From Hyphomicrobiales bacterium (GTDB taxonomy: Bacteria; Pseudomonadota; Alphaproteobacteria; Rhizobiales; Xanthobacteraceae), in NCBI GenBank assembly GCA_016201085.1, contig JACQDO010000220.1:1-8798 (forward strand): a stretch of 8,798 nt of DNA. The letters run 5' to 3'. Position 1 is the stretch's first letter. Each line of letters starts with the position of its first letter. Positions 1 to 5,304 of the stretch are shown here, one piece after another. Under the pieces are notes generated by a model. It searched no databases. It saw only the letters and a list, made by a program, of their open reading frames with translations, and was not told the DNA's origin. The translations under genes were made by a program, and so were the position numbers.

Positions 1-740
1 CAAAGCTGGTCGTGTTCCCGGAAGCGTTCGTATCAGGCTATCCCAAGGGCCTCGATTTCGGCGCCCGTGTCGGCTCGCGCAGTCCGCAAGGGCGCGAGAC
101 CTTCCGCCGCTACTACGACAGCGCCATCGCGCTGGAATCGGACGAGTGCCGCCGCCTCGGCGCCGCCGCGCGCAAGACGCAGACGCATCTCGTCATCGGC
201 GTGATGGAGAAGGACGGCGGTACGCTCTACTGCACGGTGTTGTTTTTCGGACCGGACGGCGCGCTGCTCGGCAAGCACCGCAAACTGATGCCGACGGCGA
301 TGGAACGACTGATCTGGGGTTTCGGCGACGGCTCGACGCTGACGGTGCTCGACACGCCCATGGGTAAGCTCGGCGCGGTGATTTGCTGGGAGAACTACAT
401 GCCGCTGTTGCGCACGGCGATATACGCCAAGGGCGTGCAAATCTATTGCGCGCCGACCGCCGACGACCGCGATACCTGGGTATCGACCATGCAGCACGTC
501 GCGCTGGAAGGACGCTGCTTCGTGCTGTCGGCGTGCCAGTACCTGACGCGCGGCGACTGCCCGCCCGACTACGACGCCATCCAGGGCAACGATCCGAAAA
601 CCGTGCTGATGCGCGGCGGAAGCTGCATCGTCTCGCCGCTCGGGCAATTGATCGCCGGTCCCGACTTCAGCGGGCCGACCATCCTCACCGCCGATCTCGA
701 TCTCGGCGATATCGCAAGGGGCAAGTACGACGGCGGATAG
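1..740 (+). CDS. Nitrilase / carbon-nitrogen hydrolase, C-terminal part (5' end outside window, 3' end truncated)
   Basis: The frame is open from the left edge (first full codon at 3) to a TAG at 738-740, about 245 residues. It carries the Glu-Lys-Cys triad of the nitrilase superfamily: Glu in FPEAF (codon 21-23), Lys in KHRKLMPT (282-284) and the nucleophile Cys in ICWENYMPL (384-386). These enzymes hydrolyse nitriles or amides in the cytoplasm; CWENYMP is typical of true nitrilases (branch 1), but the substrate cannot be read from sequence. The N-terminal 35-40 residues lie outside the window. At the other end the protein stops just after [13 protein letters not shown], where relatives usually continue with FDVVGHYARPD and some 25 or more further residues. 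Here only two glycines and a stop follow. The break coincides with the break in the convergent RidA gene, so the product is probably C-terminally truncated and may be inactive or badly assembled. Confidence 0.88.
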   Translation, partial: KLVVFPEAFVSGYPKGLDFGARVGSRSPQGRETFRRYYDSAIALESDECRRLGAAARKTQTHLVIGVMEKDGGTLYCTVLFFGPDGALLGKHRKLMPTAMERLIWGFGDGSTLTVLDTPMGKLGAVICWENYMPLLRTAIYAKGVQIYCAPTADDRDTWVSTMQHVALEGRCFVLSACQYLTRGDCPPDYDAIQGNDPKTVLMRGGSCIVSPLGQLIAGPDFSGPTILTADLDLGDIARGKYDGG

Positions 741-1051
741 AGGATGCCTGCCCAGAGTTCCTGCTGCACCTTGTTCACCAGAGGCCGCAGCCGGGCCATA
801 TCGGTAACGAATACGGTGAGCCGCACGCAGTCCTGAAGGCCGGCGCCCTCCGCGGCAGCGATGGCCGCCATGTTGGCAAAGGCCCGCCGGATGCGCGCCT
901 CCTCGCCCGCGACCGGCGTGTTGCTCGCCGGATCGATACCGCGCATGCCGGCGACGAAGACGAAATCGCCGGCGCGCGCCCCGAGGCTCCAGGTTCCGGT
1001 CGGCGCGATGGCGCCTGCGGGCGAAAGGATTTTAACTTTGCGGGTACTCAC
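569..1051 (-). CDS. RidA/YjgF-family protein, C-terminus lost and replaced by antisense nitrilase sequence
   Basis: RidA-family proteins are small trimeric enzymes that hydrolyse reactive enamine/imine intermediates. The reading frame starts with GTG at 1051 and overlaps the bolA stop by four bases (GTGA), implying translational coupling. Residues 1-107 look like the family: a GDFVFVAG strand, a helix with [10 protein letters not shown], a VRLTVFVTD strand, then [12 protein letters not shown] and YPP. In relatives YPP is followed by R-T/S, the substrate-carboxylate-binding arginine (Arg105 of E. coli RidA), then a strand ending in a conserved glutamate (Glu120). Here YPP is followed by S-Y-L, and the remaining 53 residues to the TGA at 569 are simply the reverse strand of the nitrilase gene. 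Total length is 160 residues against a usual 115-130. The deaminase is therefore expected to be inactive; it could equally be called a pseudogene. Confidence 0.8.
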   Translation of the reverse strand: MSTRKVKILSPAGAIAPTGTWSLGARAGDFVFVAGMRGIDPASNTPVAGEEARIRRAFANMAAIAAAEGAGLQDCVRLTVFVTDMARLRPLVNKVQQELWAGILYPPSYLPLAISPRSRSAVRMVGPLKSGPAINCPSGETMQLPPRISTVFGSLPWMAS

Positions 1052-1284
1052 GCGTCCGGCGCGGCGGTTTGCAGCGCCAGCGCATGCAGCGCGCCGCCCA
1101 TCTGCGAACTCAGCGCCTCGTAGACGAGCTGATGCTGCTGCACCCGCGATTTGCCCTTGAACGAGGCCGAAATCACGGTAGCGGCGTAATGGTCGCCATC
1201 GCCGGCCAGATCGCGGATCGTCACCTCGGCGTCCGGAATACGCACCTTGATCAGCCGCTCGATTTCGCCGGCATCCATCGCCAT
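1048..1284 (-). CDS. bolA: BolA-family protein (BolA/IbaG type)
   Basis: This is a 78-residue protein with the compact BolA fold. Visible signatures are DAGEIERLIKVRIPDAEVTI at the N-terminus, GDGDHYAATVISASFKGKSRVQQHQLVYEAL in the middle (the conserved F-x-G-K-S-R-V-x-x-H loop and helix) and MGGALHALALQT at the C-terminus. The H-A-L-A-L/T ending holds the conserved histidine that co-ligands a [2Fe-2S] cluster with a monothiol glutaredoxin. BolA proteins act in iron-sulfur trafficking and iron/redox sensing. The ATG at 1284 is preferred because GGAGG lies nine bases upstream; a second in-frame ATG at 1278 would be too far from it. The TGA overlaps the GTG of the downstream RidA gene. In many Rhizobiales bolA lies next to a monothiol glutaredoxin gene (grxD); none is visible here, and the RidA remnant occupies the next position. 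Confidence 0.88.
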   Translation of the reverse strand: MAMDAGEIERLIKVRIPDAEVTIRDLAGDGDHYAATVISASFKGKSRVQQHQLVYEALSSQMGGALHALALQTAAPDA

Positions 1285-1356
1285 CTGCTCGTTCCTCCGT
1301 AACCGACCATACGCCGAAGGGGGCGAATCCGGCAGCCTTAGGAATAGAATTTGCAC

Positions 1357-1386
1357 GTATTAATTTCCAGATGGCAAAGTGGACAA
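1357..1386 (-). promoter_or_regulatory. Possible sigma-70-like promoter of bolA
   Basis: On the minus strand TTGTCC (1381-1386) is followed after 18 bases by TAATAC (1357-1362), giving a predicted start near 1350 and a leader of about 65 bases before the bolA ATG. The matches are moderate. The same 190-base interval (1285-1473) must also hold the promoter of the divergent gene at 1474, for which I see no convincing boxes. Confidence 0.3.
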
Positions 1387-1473
1387 GCTTAATTGCATGA
1401 TAAACTCTTGAACAAACGCAATGCCGTCTCATGGCGTGGCAATAATGAGAAAATAAACAAGGGGAGGACGATG

Positions 1474-2400
1474 ATGACCTTGTTGACGACCCAATTGCGG
1501 CAATCGCTGGTAGCAAGCGCTGCCCTGATCGCGCTGGCGGCATTCGCCGGCACCGCCTCCGCGCAAGTGACGGCCGAGCAGCAGAGCGCGATCCGCGCCA
1601 ATTGCCGCTCCGATTTCATGTCGAAATGCTCCGGCGTCACGCCGGGCGGCAAGGATGCCCTGCTCTGCCTACAGAAGAACGTTGCCAGCCTGTCGCCCGG
1701 CTGCAAGACCGCCGTGAGCGCCACGGTACCTGTGCCTGTGCCGGCGCCGGCCAAGCCCGCCGAAGCAAAGCCCGCACAGCCAGCGCCCGCCCCCGCTACG
1801 GCCGCCGCACCCGCAACCGCCCCGGCCGCGGCGCTGCCAGCCCCGGTTTCCGCGCCGCCGGTCATCGTCGCCGCGCCGCCGCCGCCCGCCGTAAAACCGC
1901 AGAGATCACAGAAGCCCGTCACCCCGCCGAAACAGGTCGTCGTCGCTCCGCCGGTCGTCGCGACGCCGCCCGCCGCCACCGCGCCGGCAACCGAGACCGC
2001 GCCCTCTCCCACCGAGCAGCAAATGAAGGCGATCCGCTTCACCTGCCGTCACGAGTTCGCCAATAACTGCCGCGGCGTGCCGCCGGGCGGCGCGGAAGCC
2101 ATCGCCTGCCTGCGGGGCATACCCGCCAAGCTCACGCCGGGTTGCAAGACCTCGCTCGCCGCCCTCGGCGATGCGATGCCGGCTGCCAGGGGCCCGCTGC
2201 CGCCGGCAGCGACCCGCAGGCCCAATGCGCCGGTGGTGATGACCGCCGTGATCGGGCGGGCCTGCATGCGCGATCTGCTTTTGCACTGCCGCGGGGTGGG
2301 AGTAGGTGACGGTCAGAAGATCGCCTGCCTGATGGAGCGCGGGCCTGCGCTGGGGCCGTTGTGCAAAGCCGCGTTGAAGATCACCGATCCGGTGCGGTGA
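1474..2400 (+). CDS. Secreted cysteine-rich repeat protein with three C4 motifs and a Pro/Ala linker
   Basis: This 308-residue exported protein has a signal peptide (residues 1-30, hydrophobic core SLVASAALIALAAFAG, likely cut after TASA). Three copies of a four-cysteine motif follow with identical spacing, C-x7-C-x12-C-x11-C, at Cys 44/52/65/77, 191/199/212/224 and 264/272/285/297. Copies share R-x-x-C-R-x-x-F, C-x-G-V-x-P-G-G, A-x-x-C-L and L-x-P-x-C-K. This resembles the cysteine-rich GLG1-type repeat (PF00839) seen in many Rhizobiales periplasmic proteins of unknown function. Residues 84-180 between copies 1 and 2 are a Pro/Ala/Val-rich, probably extended linker. The four cysteines per unit suggest two disulfides per repeat, so periplasmic or surface location is inferred. 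ATG 1474 is preferred over 1471 because GGGGAGG (1461-1467) then sits six bases upstream. The gene diverges from bolA; no function is known to me. Confidence 0.85.
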   Translation: MTLLTTQLRQSLVASAALIALAAFAGTASAQVTAEQQSAIRANCRSDFMSKCSGVTPGGKDALLCLQKNVASLSPGCKTAVSATVPVPVPAPAKPAEAKPAQPAPAPATAAAPATAPAAALPAPVSAPPVIVAAPPPPAVKPQRSQKPVTPPKQVVVAPPVVATPPAATAPATETAPSPTEQQMKAIRFTCRHEFANNCRGVPPGGAEAIACLRGIPAKLTPGCKTSLAALGDAMPAARGPLPPAATRRPNAPVVMTAVIGRACMRDLLLHCRGVGVGDGQKIACLMERGPALGPLCKAALKITDPVR

Positions 2401-2411
2401 CAGATTCGCCT

Positions 2412-2425
2412 GGAGGTGCGCCATA
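2412..2425 (+). promoter_or_regulatory. Shine-Dalgarno GGAGG followed by ATA, possible original start of the VOC gene
   Basis: GGAGG at 2412-2416 is six bases from an in-frame ATA at 2423-2425, the spacing expected for a start codon. The first canonical alternative, TTG at 2441, has no good ribosome binding site. The ATA may be a rare start or a mutated ATG. Confidence 0.4.
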
Positions 2426-2440
2426 GCCGCGGTCGAGACC

Positions 2441-2779
2441 TTGACGCCGATCCCGCGGGTCGAAGATCTCGAAGCGAGCCGATCTTATTACATCGCGACG
2501 CTCGGTTTTTCATTGGATTGGGAAGCTGACGGGATGATCTCCGTCTCACGCGATGGCAAATCGATCATGTTGTGCGAACGCGACCAGGGCCAGCCAGGCG
2601 TCTGGCTCTGGATCGGTGTCGACGACGCTGACGAGTTCTTTGCCGAATTTTCGGCTAACGGCGCGCTCATCCGAAGCCCGCCGCAGAATTATAGCTGGGC
2701 CTGCGAGTTTGAGGTCGAGGACCCTGACGGCCACGTGCTTCGCTTTGGGTCGGAACCGAAGCCTGCACCGGCTGAATGA
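2441..2779 (+). CDS. VOC-superfamily (glyoxalase/bleomycin-resistance-like) protein
   Basis: A one-domain vicinal-oxygen-chelate protein of 112 residues from TTG 2441, or 118 if translation starts at ATA 2423. The two beta-alpha-beta-beta-beta units are visible. The first has PIPRVEDLEASRSYYIATLGFSLDW, then GMISVSRDGKSIMLCE and VWLWIGVDDADEFFAEFSANG. The second ends with the hallmark VEDPDGHVLRFGSE. It lacks the N-terminal metal-ligand histidine of glyoxalase I and looks more like the group annotated as bleomycin-resistance/glyoxalase-superfamily proteins, which often bind rather than transform ligands. No ligand can be assigned. It lies 40 bases after the cysteine-rich gene on the same strand and could be cotranscribed with it. 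Its 3' end faces the duplicated purL tail and the zinc-ribbon gene. The start is uncertain because no ATG or GTG lies in frame upstream of the conserved region. Confidence 0.8.
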   Translation: MTPIPRVEDLEASRSYYIATLGFSLDWEADGMISVSRDGKSIMLCERDQGQPGVWLWIGVDDADEFFAEFSANGALIRSPPQNYSWACEFEVEDPDGHVLRFGSEPKPAPAE

Positions 2780-2815
2780 ACCTTCTTGCCAAATCTTCCG
2801 CGTTCGTCGGATCGT

Positions 2816-2855
2816 CCGCCATAAAGGCCGGCAGCCAGGCTTCGAACTTGTCGCG
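2816..2855 (-). repeat. Duplicated fragment of the purL 3' end
   Basis: These 40 bases match 5482-5521, inside the last codons of purL, at 38 of 40 positions and in the same orientation. Read on the minus strand they encode RDKFEAWLPAFMA where PurL has [13 protein letters not shown]; both differences change the amino acid. The fragment sits in the gap between the VOC gene and the zinc-ribbon gene, in the same frame as, and just after, the zinc-ribbon stop codon. It has no start of its own and is best read as a gene remnant. Confidence 0.75.
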
Positions 2856-2870
2856 AGGCGGCGACGCGTT

Positions 2871-3071
2871 TCAACTGGCTTGGCGCACAATCAGCTTCGG
2901 CGCCTTCTTTTGCCGATCGTCGATACGCGCCTCCTCGACCGTCCACATGTGATCGGTACCGCAATATGGACATAACACGCATCCGCCCACAATCGTGGGG
3001 GACCTATCGGTGTCGATGGGCGTGAACACGTAATGGCCGCTGTATTTGCACTTGATAATGATTCTGGCCAT
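2871..3071 (-). CDS. Small zinc-ribbon-like protein, unknown function
   Basis: This 66-residue cytoplasmic protein starts at ATG 3071, with GGAGG five bases upstream. It has Cys8 in the sequence RIIIKCKYSGHYVFTPID and a C-x2-C-x2-C cluster at 31, 34 and 37 (CVLCPYCGTDHMW), with His41 nearby, a plausible zinc site. The Cys-x-x-(S/T)-G-x-x-(V/I)-F-T-x-I/M-D opening followed by CPxC and a D-H-x-W element resembles small Rhizobiales hypothetical proteins in which a short ribbon binds zinc. The basic C-terminus ends in KLIVRQAS. Its upstream region carries a good EcfG-type promoter, suggesting expression in the general stress response. The function is unknown. Confidence 0.72.
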   Translation of the reverse strand: MARIIIKCKYSGHYVFTPIDTDRSPTIVGGCVLCPYCGTDHMWTVEEARIDDRQKKAPKLIVRQAS

Positions 3072-3120
3072 GGAGACCTCCTCGGAGTCTTCCTCGACCG
3101 ATGCTTGCGTACAATGGTCA

Positions 3121-3146
3121 AACGGAAGAATGCCTGAGGAAGTTCC
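3121..3146 (-). promoter_or_regulatory. EcfG-type (general stress sigma factor) promoter of the zinc-ribbon gene
   Basis: On the minus strand GGAAC (3146-3142) is followed by 17 bases and CGTT (3124-3121). This matches the GGAAC-N16/17-CGTT consensus known for EcfG/SigT/RpoE2 promoters in alphaproteobacteria. The predicted start near 3115 leaves about 45 bases before the ATG at 3071. Confidence 0.6.
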
Positions 3147-3170
3147 GGATTGGTGGCTATACAAATTTAT

Positions 3171-3187
3171 TTGGTTAGTGGAACCAA
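3171..3187 (-). terminator. Weak hairpin downstream of the secreted four-cysteine gene
   Basis: TTGGTT (3171-3176) pairs with AACCAA (3182-3187) across a five-base loop. On the minus strand it lies about 60 bases past the stop at 3247 and is followed by the AT-rich ATAAATTTGT. The stem is short and there is no clean U-tract, so termination is only a possibility. Confidence 0.2.
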
Positions 3188-3246
3188 TATTCTAGTGCGC
3201 GCGCCCGCAGCGACGGGGCAGCCCAGGCGTCGGCTGACGATCGCAG

Positions 3247-3594
3247 CTAGCGACTTGCTTCGGTAATGTAGCAGAATGGATTCCGCGAGGCGCATTTCGC
3301 GCGCGCATCGCCGCGATCCTTACCGGTTTCCGTGCAGGTCGTATGGGACAGCGGGATCAGAACCGGACAGGCGACATTGAACTTATAGCCAACCAAATTC
3401 TTCCACGCGCGTTTCACCCGCTGGGTAACGGTATCGGATTTTCGCTTCTCTTGAACGCGCTTGTCTTGAATCAACTCGATCGACGAAAGGTCGCCGCGAT
3501 GAGAAAGGCCGGCCGGCAAAATAGGGCCGGCACCGGCATTGCCGCTTGCCGTGACCAGAAGGACGCCTGCTGCCAATAATGTGATATGGCGCAT
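3247..3594 (-). CDS. Small secreted four-cysteine protein, unknown function
   Basis: A 115-residue protein with a signal peptide (MRHITLLAAGVLLVTASGNAGA, likely cut near residue 20-22). The mature part has a charged middle with KRVQEKRKSDTVTQRVKRAW, then a conserved-looking block NLVGYKFNVACP and Cys at 76, 87, 101 and 108, enough for two disulfides. The C-T-E-T-G-K-D-R-x-x-A-R-x-K-C stretch recalls hypothetical exported proteins of Bradyrhizobium relatives; I know no function for them. The start at ATG 3594 is supported by GGGAGA six to seven bases upstream and by the signal peptide beginning exactly there. An EcfG-like promoter lies about 90 bases upstream and shares its core with the divergent promoter of the DUF3309 gene. 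Confidence 0.75.
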   Translation of the reverse strand: MRHITLLAAGVLLVTASGNAGAGPILPAGLSHRGDLSSIELIQDKRVQEKRKSDTVTQRVKRAWKNLVGYKFNVACPVLIPLSHTTCTETGKDRGDARAKCASRNPFCYITEASR

Positions 3595-3681
3595 AATCGG
3601 TCTCCCGCTCCCGGCAAATGAACCCAACCAACGCCCCTCCCTCGCGATAGCGACGCGCGAAAGACCCTTGGCCACGGCAAC

Positions 3682-3706
3682 AACAAATATGGCCGGAAAA
3701 TGTTCC
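3682..3706 (-). promoter_or_regulatory. EcfG-type promoter, leftward, for the secreted four-cysteine gene
   Basis: On the minus strand GGAAC (3706-3702) is followed by 16 bases and TGTT (3685-3682). This differs from the alphaproteobacterial general-stress consensus only by T for C in the -10 element. The predicted start is near 3675, giving an 80-base leader. It overlaps the inverted repeat TGTTCC-CC-GGAACA (3701-3714) shared with the rightward promoter. Confidence 0.45.
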
Positions 3707-3708
3707 CC

Positions 3709-3733
3709 GGAACATTTGAATGATCGCCACGTT
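3709..3733 (+). promoter_or_regulatory. EcfG-type promoter, rightward, for the DUF3309 gene
   Basis: GGAAC (3709-3713), 16 bases, then CGTT (3730-3733) is a full match to the EcfG/RpoE2/SigT consensus. The predicted start is near 3740, about 22 bases before the ATG at 3762. That short leader contains the AGGAGG ribosome binding site at 3751-3756. Confidence 0.65.
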
Positions 3734-3761
3734 GGGAAGCGTATTTGGCTAGGAGGATCAA

Positions 3762-3920
3762 ATGTCGCTCGGCACTATTCTGCTCATCATTCTCATTCTG
3801 TTGCTCATCGGCGCCATTCCGACTTGGCCCTATAGCGCTGGGTGGGGCTACTACCCGTCCGGCACGCTCGGGACCATCCTCATTGTTGTGCTCATCCTGG
3901 TGCTGCTGGGGCGTATCTAG
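3762..3920 (+). CDS. DUF3309-family small membrane protein
   Basis: A 52-residue hydrophobic protein that simple length cut-offs miss. AGGAGG lies five bases before the ATG. It has a first membrane segment (residues 2-19, LGTILLIILILLLIGA), a loop PTWPYSAGWGYYPSG rich in aromatic residues and glycine, and a second segment (residues 35-50) ending in LLGRI. This architecture and the PTWP and LLGRI motifs are typical of DUF3309 (PF11752), small proteins widespread in proteobacteria, with two membrane helices and no known role. Related small membrane proteins are often induced by stress, and this gene has an EcfG-type promoter directly upstream. A possible hairpin terminator follows. The family assignment is from memory of the family pattern. 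Confidence 0.85.
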   Translation: MSLGTILLIILILLLIGAIPTWPYSAGWGYYPSGTLGTILIVVLILVLLGRI

Positions 3921-3939
3921 TGTCCGGATCAGCGTCGTG

Positions 3940-3969
3940 GGCATGACACGGCGCGCCCCGAGTCGTGCC
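3940..3969 (+). terminator. Possible terminator after the DUF3309 gene
   Basis: GGCATGAC (3940-3947) pairs with GTCGTGCC (3962-3969), eight pairs including one T-G wobble, around a 14-base GC-rich loop. TTT follows. It lies 19 bases after the stop codon; the T-tract is short. Confidence 0.35.
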
Positions 3970-3987
3970 TTTGCGCGGACATGGCGA

Positions 3988-4232
3988 TCAGATGGAATTG
4001 CTACGGAGCTGGTGCAGCGTCGCGCTGCCTTCGTGCTTGGCCGCGGCTTCGATCGCACTCAGTGGCGGCCCCCCGATTTCCTTCCACGCAAACGAAAACT
4101 TCCCATCGCCATTAAGGCGATCGATCTTGCCCTCAATGAAGACCTGCCCTTCCGGCGCGGACAAAGCGCCATATTTGAGTGCGTTGGTGCCGAGTTCGTG
4201 CACGATCAACGCGAACTGCTGGGCGGCGGAGG
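3988..4232 (-). pseudogene. Detached ATPase-domain fragment of the HWE histidine kinase
   Basis: This frame continues the kinase after a frameshift near 4221-4232. It encodes AAQQFALIVHELGTNALKYGALS, which holds the N-box (H-E-L-x-T-N-A-x-K-Y-G-A-L-S), and then FSFAWKEIGGPPLS with the W-x-E of the HWE family. The family normally goes on to a glycine-rich GFG-S/T-x-L box and a final strand. Here GGPPLSAIEAAAKHEGSATLHQ degenerates and stops at 3988. A further frame after that reads SSVAIPSDRHVRAKARLG, faintly like the missing tail, so more indels may be present. No ribosome binding site suggests independent translation. Confidence 0.7.
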
Positions 4233-5267
4233 CGTCAGAACGATATCGCATCCGCTGACTTTCATGCGTCCGGAGAAACCGGCGAATTCTCTTTCCAAAA
4301 TGTCGGCAAGCGAGGCGCCTTCCCACTTCGCATCCACCAACATGGCGTAGGCGTGAGCGAGTGCTTGCAGCCGGCCATCCAAGACGTACTTTATTTCGGC
4401 GGCCGTTCTTCCCTCATCAATGCTGCGCACGGCGATGGCCCGAAATACCGCGAACAGGTTCTGCGTGCGATGCTGCAATTCGCGGATAATGAGTTTTTGA
4501 TGGTCCTGCGCGCGCTTGCGCTCGGTGATATCGATCACCGTCGCCAACACAGCGACGTCGCCATCGCGGTGAACCGGGTTGAGGCCAATCTCGACGGGAA
4601 ATTCACTGCCATCCTTGCGTTTACCGCTGAGATCGCGCCCGGCACCCATCATGCGTGTCGTGGGCGCTTGCTGGTACGATTTTCGCAGGGTCAAATGCGC
4701 AACAGTCTGCCGATCAGGCACCAGGACCTCGATGTTTTTTCCAATCAGTTCAGACCGCTGGTAGCCGAACAATGTCTCCGAACTGGCATTGACCAGCCGG
4801 ATGGCTCCCTTCTCATCGACCAAAATAATACCGTTGGGCGCGGATTCGATGAGAACGCGCACGTTCTGTTCTTGTGTCAGCACGCGCTCGACCGCCGCAT
4901 TCAGCAGCGTGATGATAACCACATTGATGCCGCCGACGGCGACGAACAGCAGCAGCGACACGAGTTCGCGCTGATCGAGGTGCCATCCGAACACGGGCGG
5001 CAGGAAAAGGTACCAGGCCGTTACCGTGGACAAGATGATCGCCAGAACGCCCGGCCAAAAGCCGCCGATCAATGTCGCGGCGATGATGGCCGGATAATAA
5101 GTGATGAAGGGAACGCCATCGACGACACTCCCGCCTATCGCCCAGCGCAAAAGGATTGCGGCAGCGACGACGCCTACGGCCGTGCCATAGGCGGCAATCG
5201 GACTCGCCCGTACCTGGCGCAGGCGTTCGACAAGGCTGTCATTTTCAAAGGCAGGCGAAAACGGCAT
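4206..5267 (-). CDS. HWE-family sensor histidine kinase, frameshifted before the catalytic domain
   Basis: A 353-residue product. Residues 23-125 contain about four membrane helices in a DUF4118-like sensor region (GVPFITYYPAIIAATLIGGFWPGVLA is characteristic). A PAS domain spans about 133-255 (VLIESAPNGIILVDEKGAIRLVN to VIDITERKRAQ). The dimerisation/phosphoacceptor segment follows with His266 in RELQHRTQN and the RLQALAHAYAML helix. At about residue 345 the expected T-P-P-A-A-Q-Q becomes T-P-P-P-P-S-S-S-R-stop, because one base seems to be missing in a GGC/GGA-rich tract at 4221-4232. The ATP-binding part lies in another frame, so this product could not phosphorylate itself. ATG 5267 has GGGGGAG six bases upstream. 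HWE kinases often feed the PhyR-NepR-EcfG stress pathway, which fits the EcfG promoters nearby, but the partner is not visible here. A sequencing error remains possible. Confidence 0.8.
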   Translation of the reverse strand: MPFSPAFENDSLVERLRQVRASPIAAYGTAVGVVAAAILLRWAIGGSVVDGVPFITYYPAIIAATLIGGFWPGVLAIILSTVTAWYLFLPPVFGWHLDQRELVSLLLFVAVGGINVVIITLLNAAVERVLTQEQNVRVLIESAPNGIILVDEKGAIRLVNASSETLFGYQRSELIGKNIEVLVPDRQTVAHLTLRKSYQQAPTTRMMGAGRDLSGKRKDGSEFPVEIGLNPVHRDGDVAVLATVIDITERKRAQDHQKLIIRELQHRTQNLFAVFRAIAVRSIDEGRTAAEIKYVLDGRLQALAHAYAMLVDAKWEGASLADILEREFAGFSGRMKVSGCDIVLTPPPPSSSR

Positions 5268-5304
5268 CGGCTGCTCCCCCAGCAGCTACTTTCCCGGCGT
5301 CGGT

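Noticed and set aside
1389..2042. Gly/Ala/Thr-rich minus-strand frame resembling a PE_PGRS-like repeat protein
   Set aside because: It is the antisense of the Pro/Ala linker of the cysteine-rich protein; proline codons read backwards give glycine.
3180..3204. Fourth GGAAC site, plus strand
   Set aside because: No CGTT-like -10 element at 16 or 17 bases and no gene start to the right on that strand.
3383..4058. Overlapping minus-strand frames of 115 and 195 residues across the divergent promoter region
   Set aside because: They cross the DUF3309 gene, the promoter elements and the secreted protein's signal peptide in wrong frames, and have no ribosome binding sites or domain motifs.
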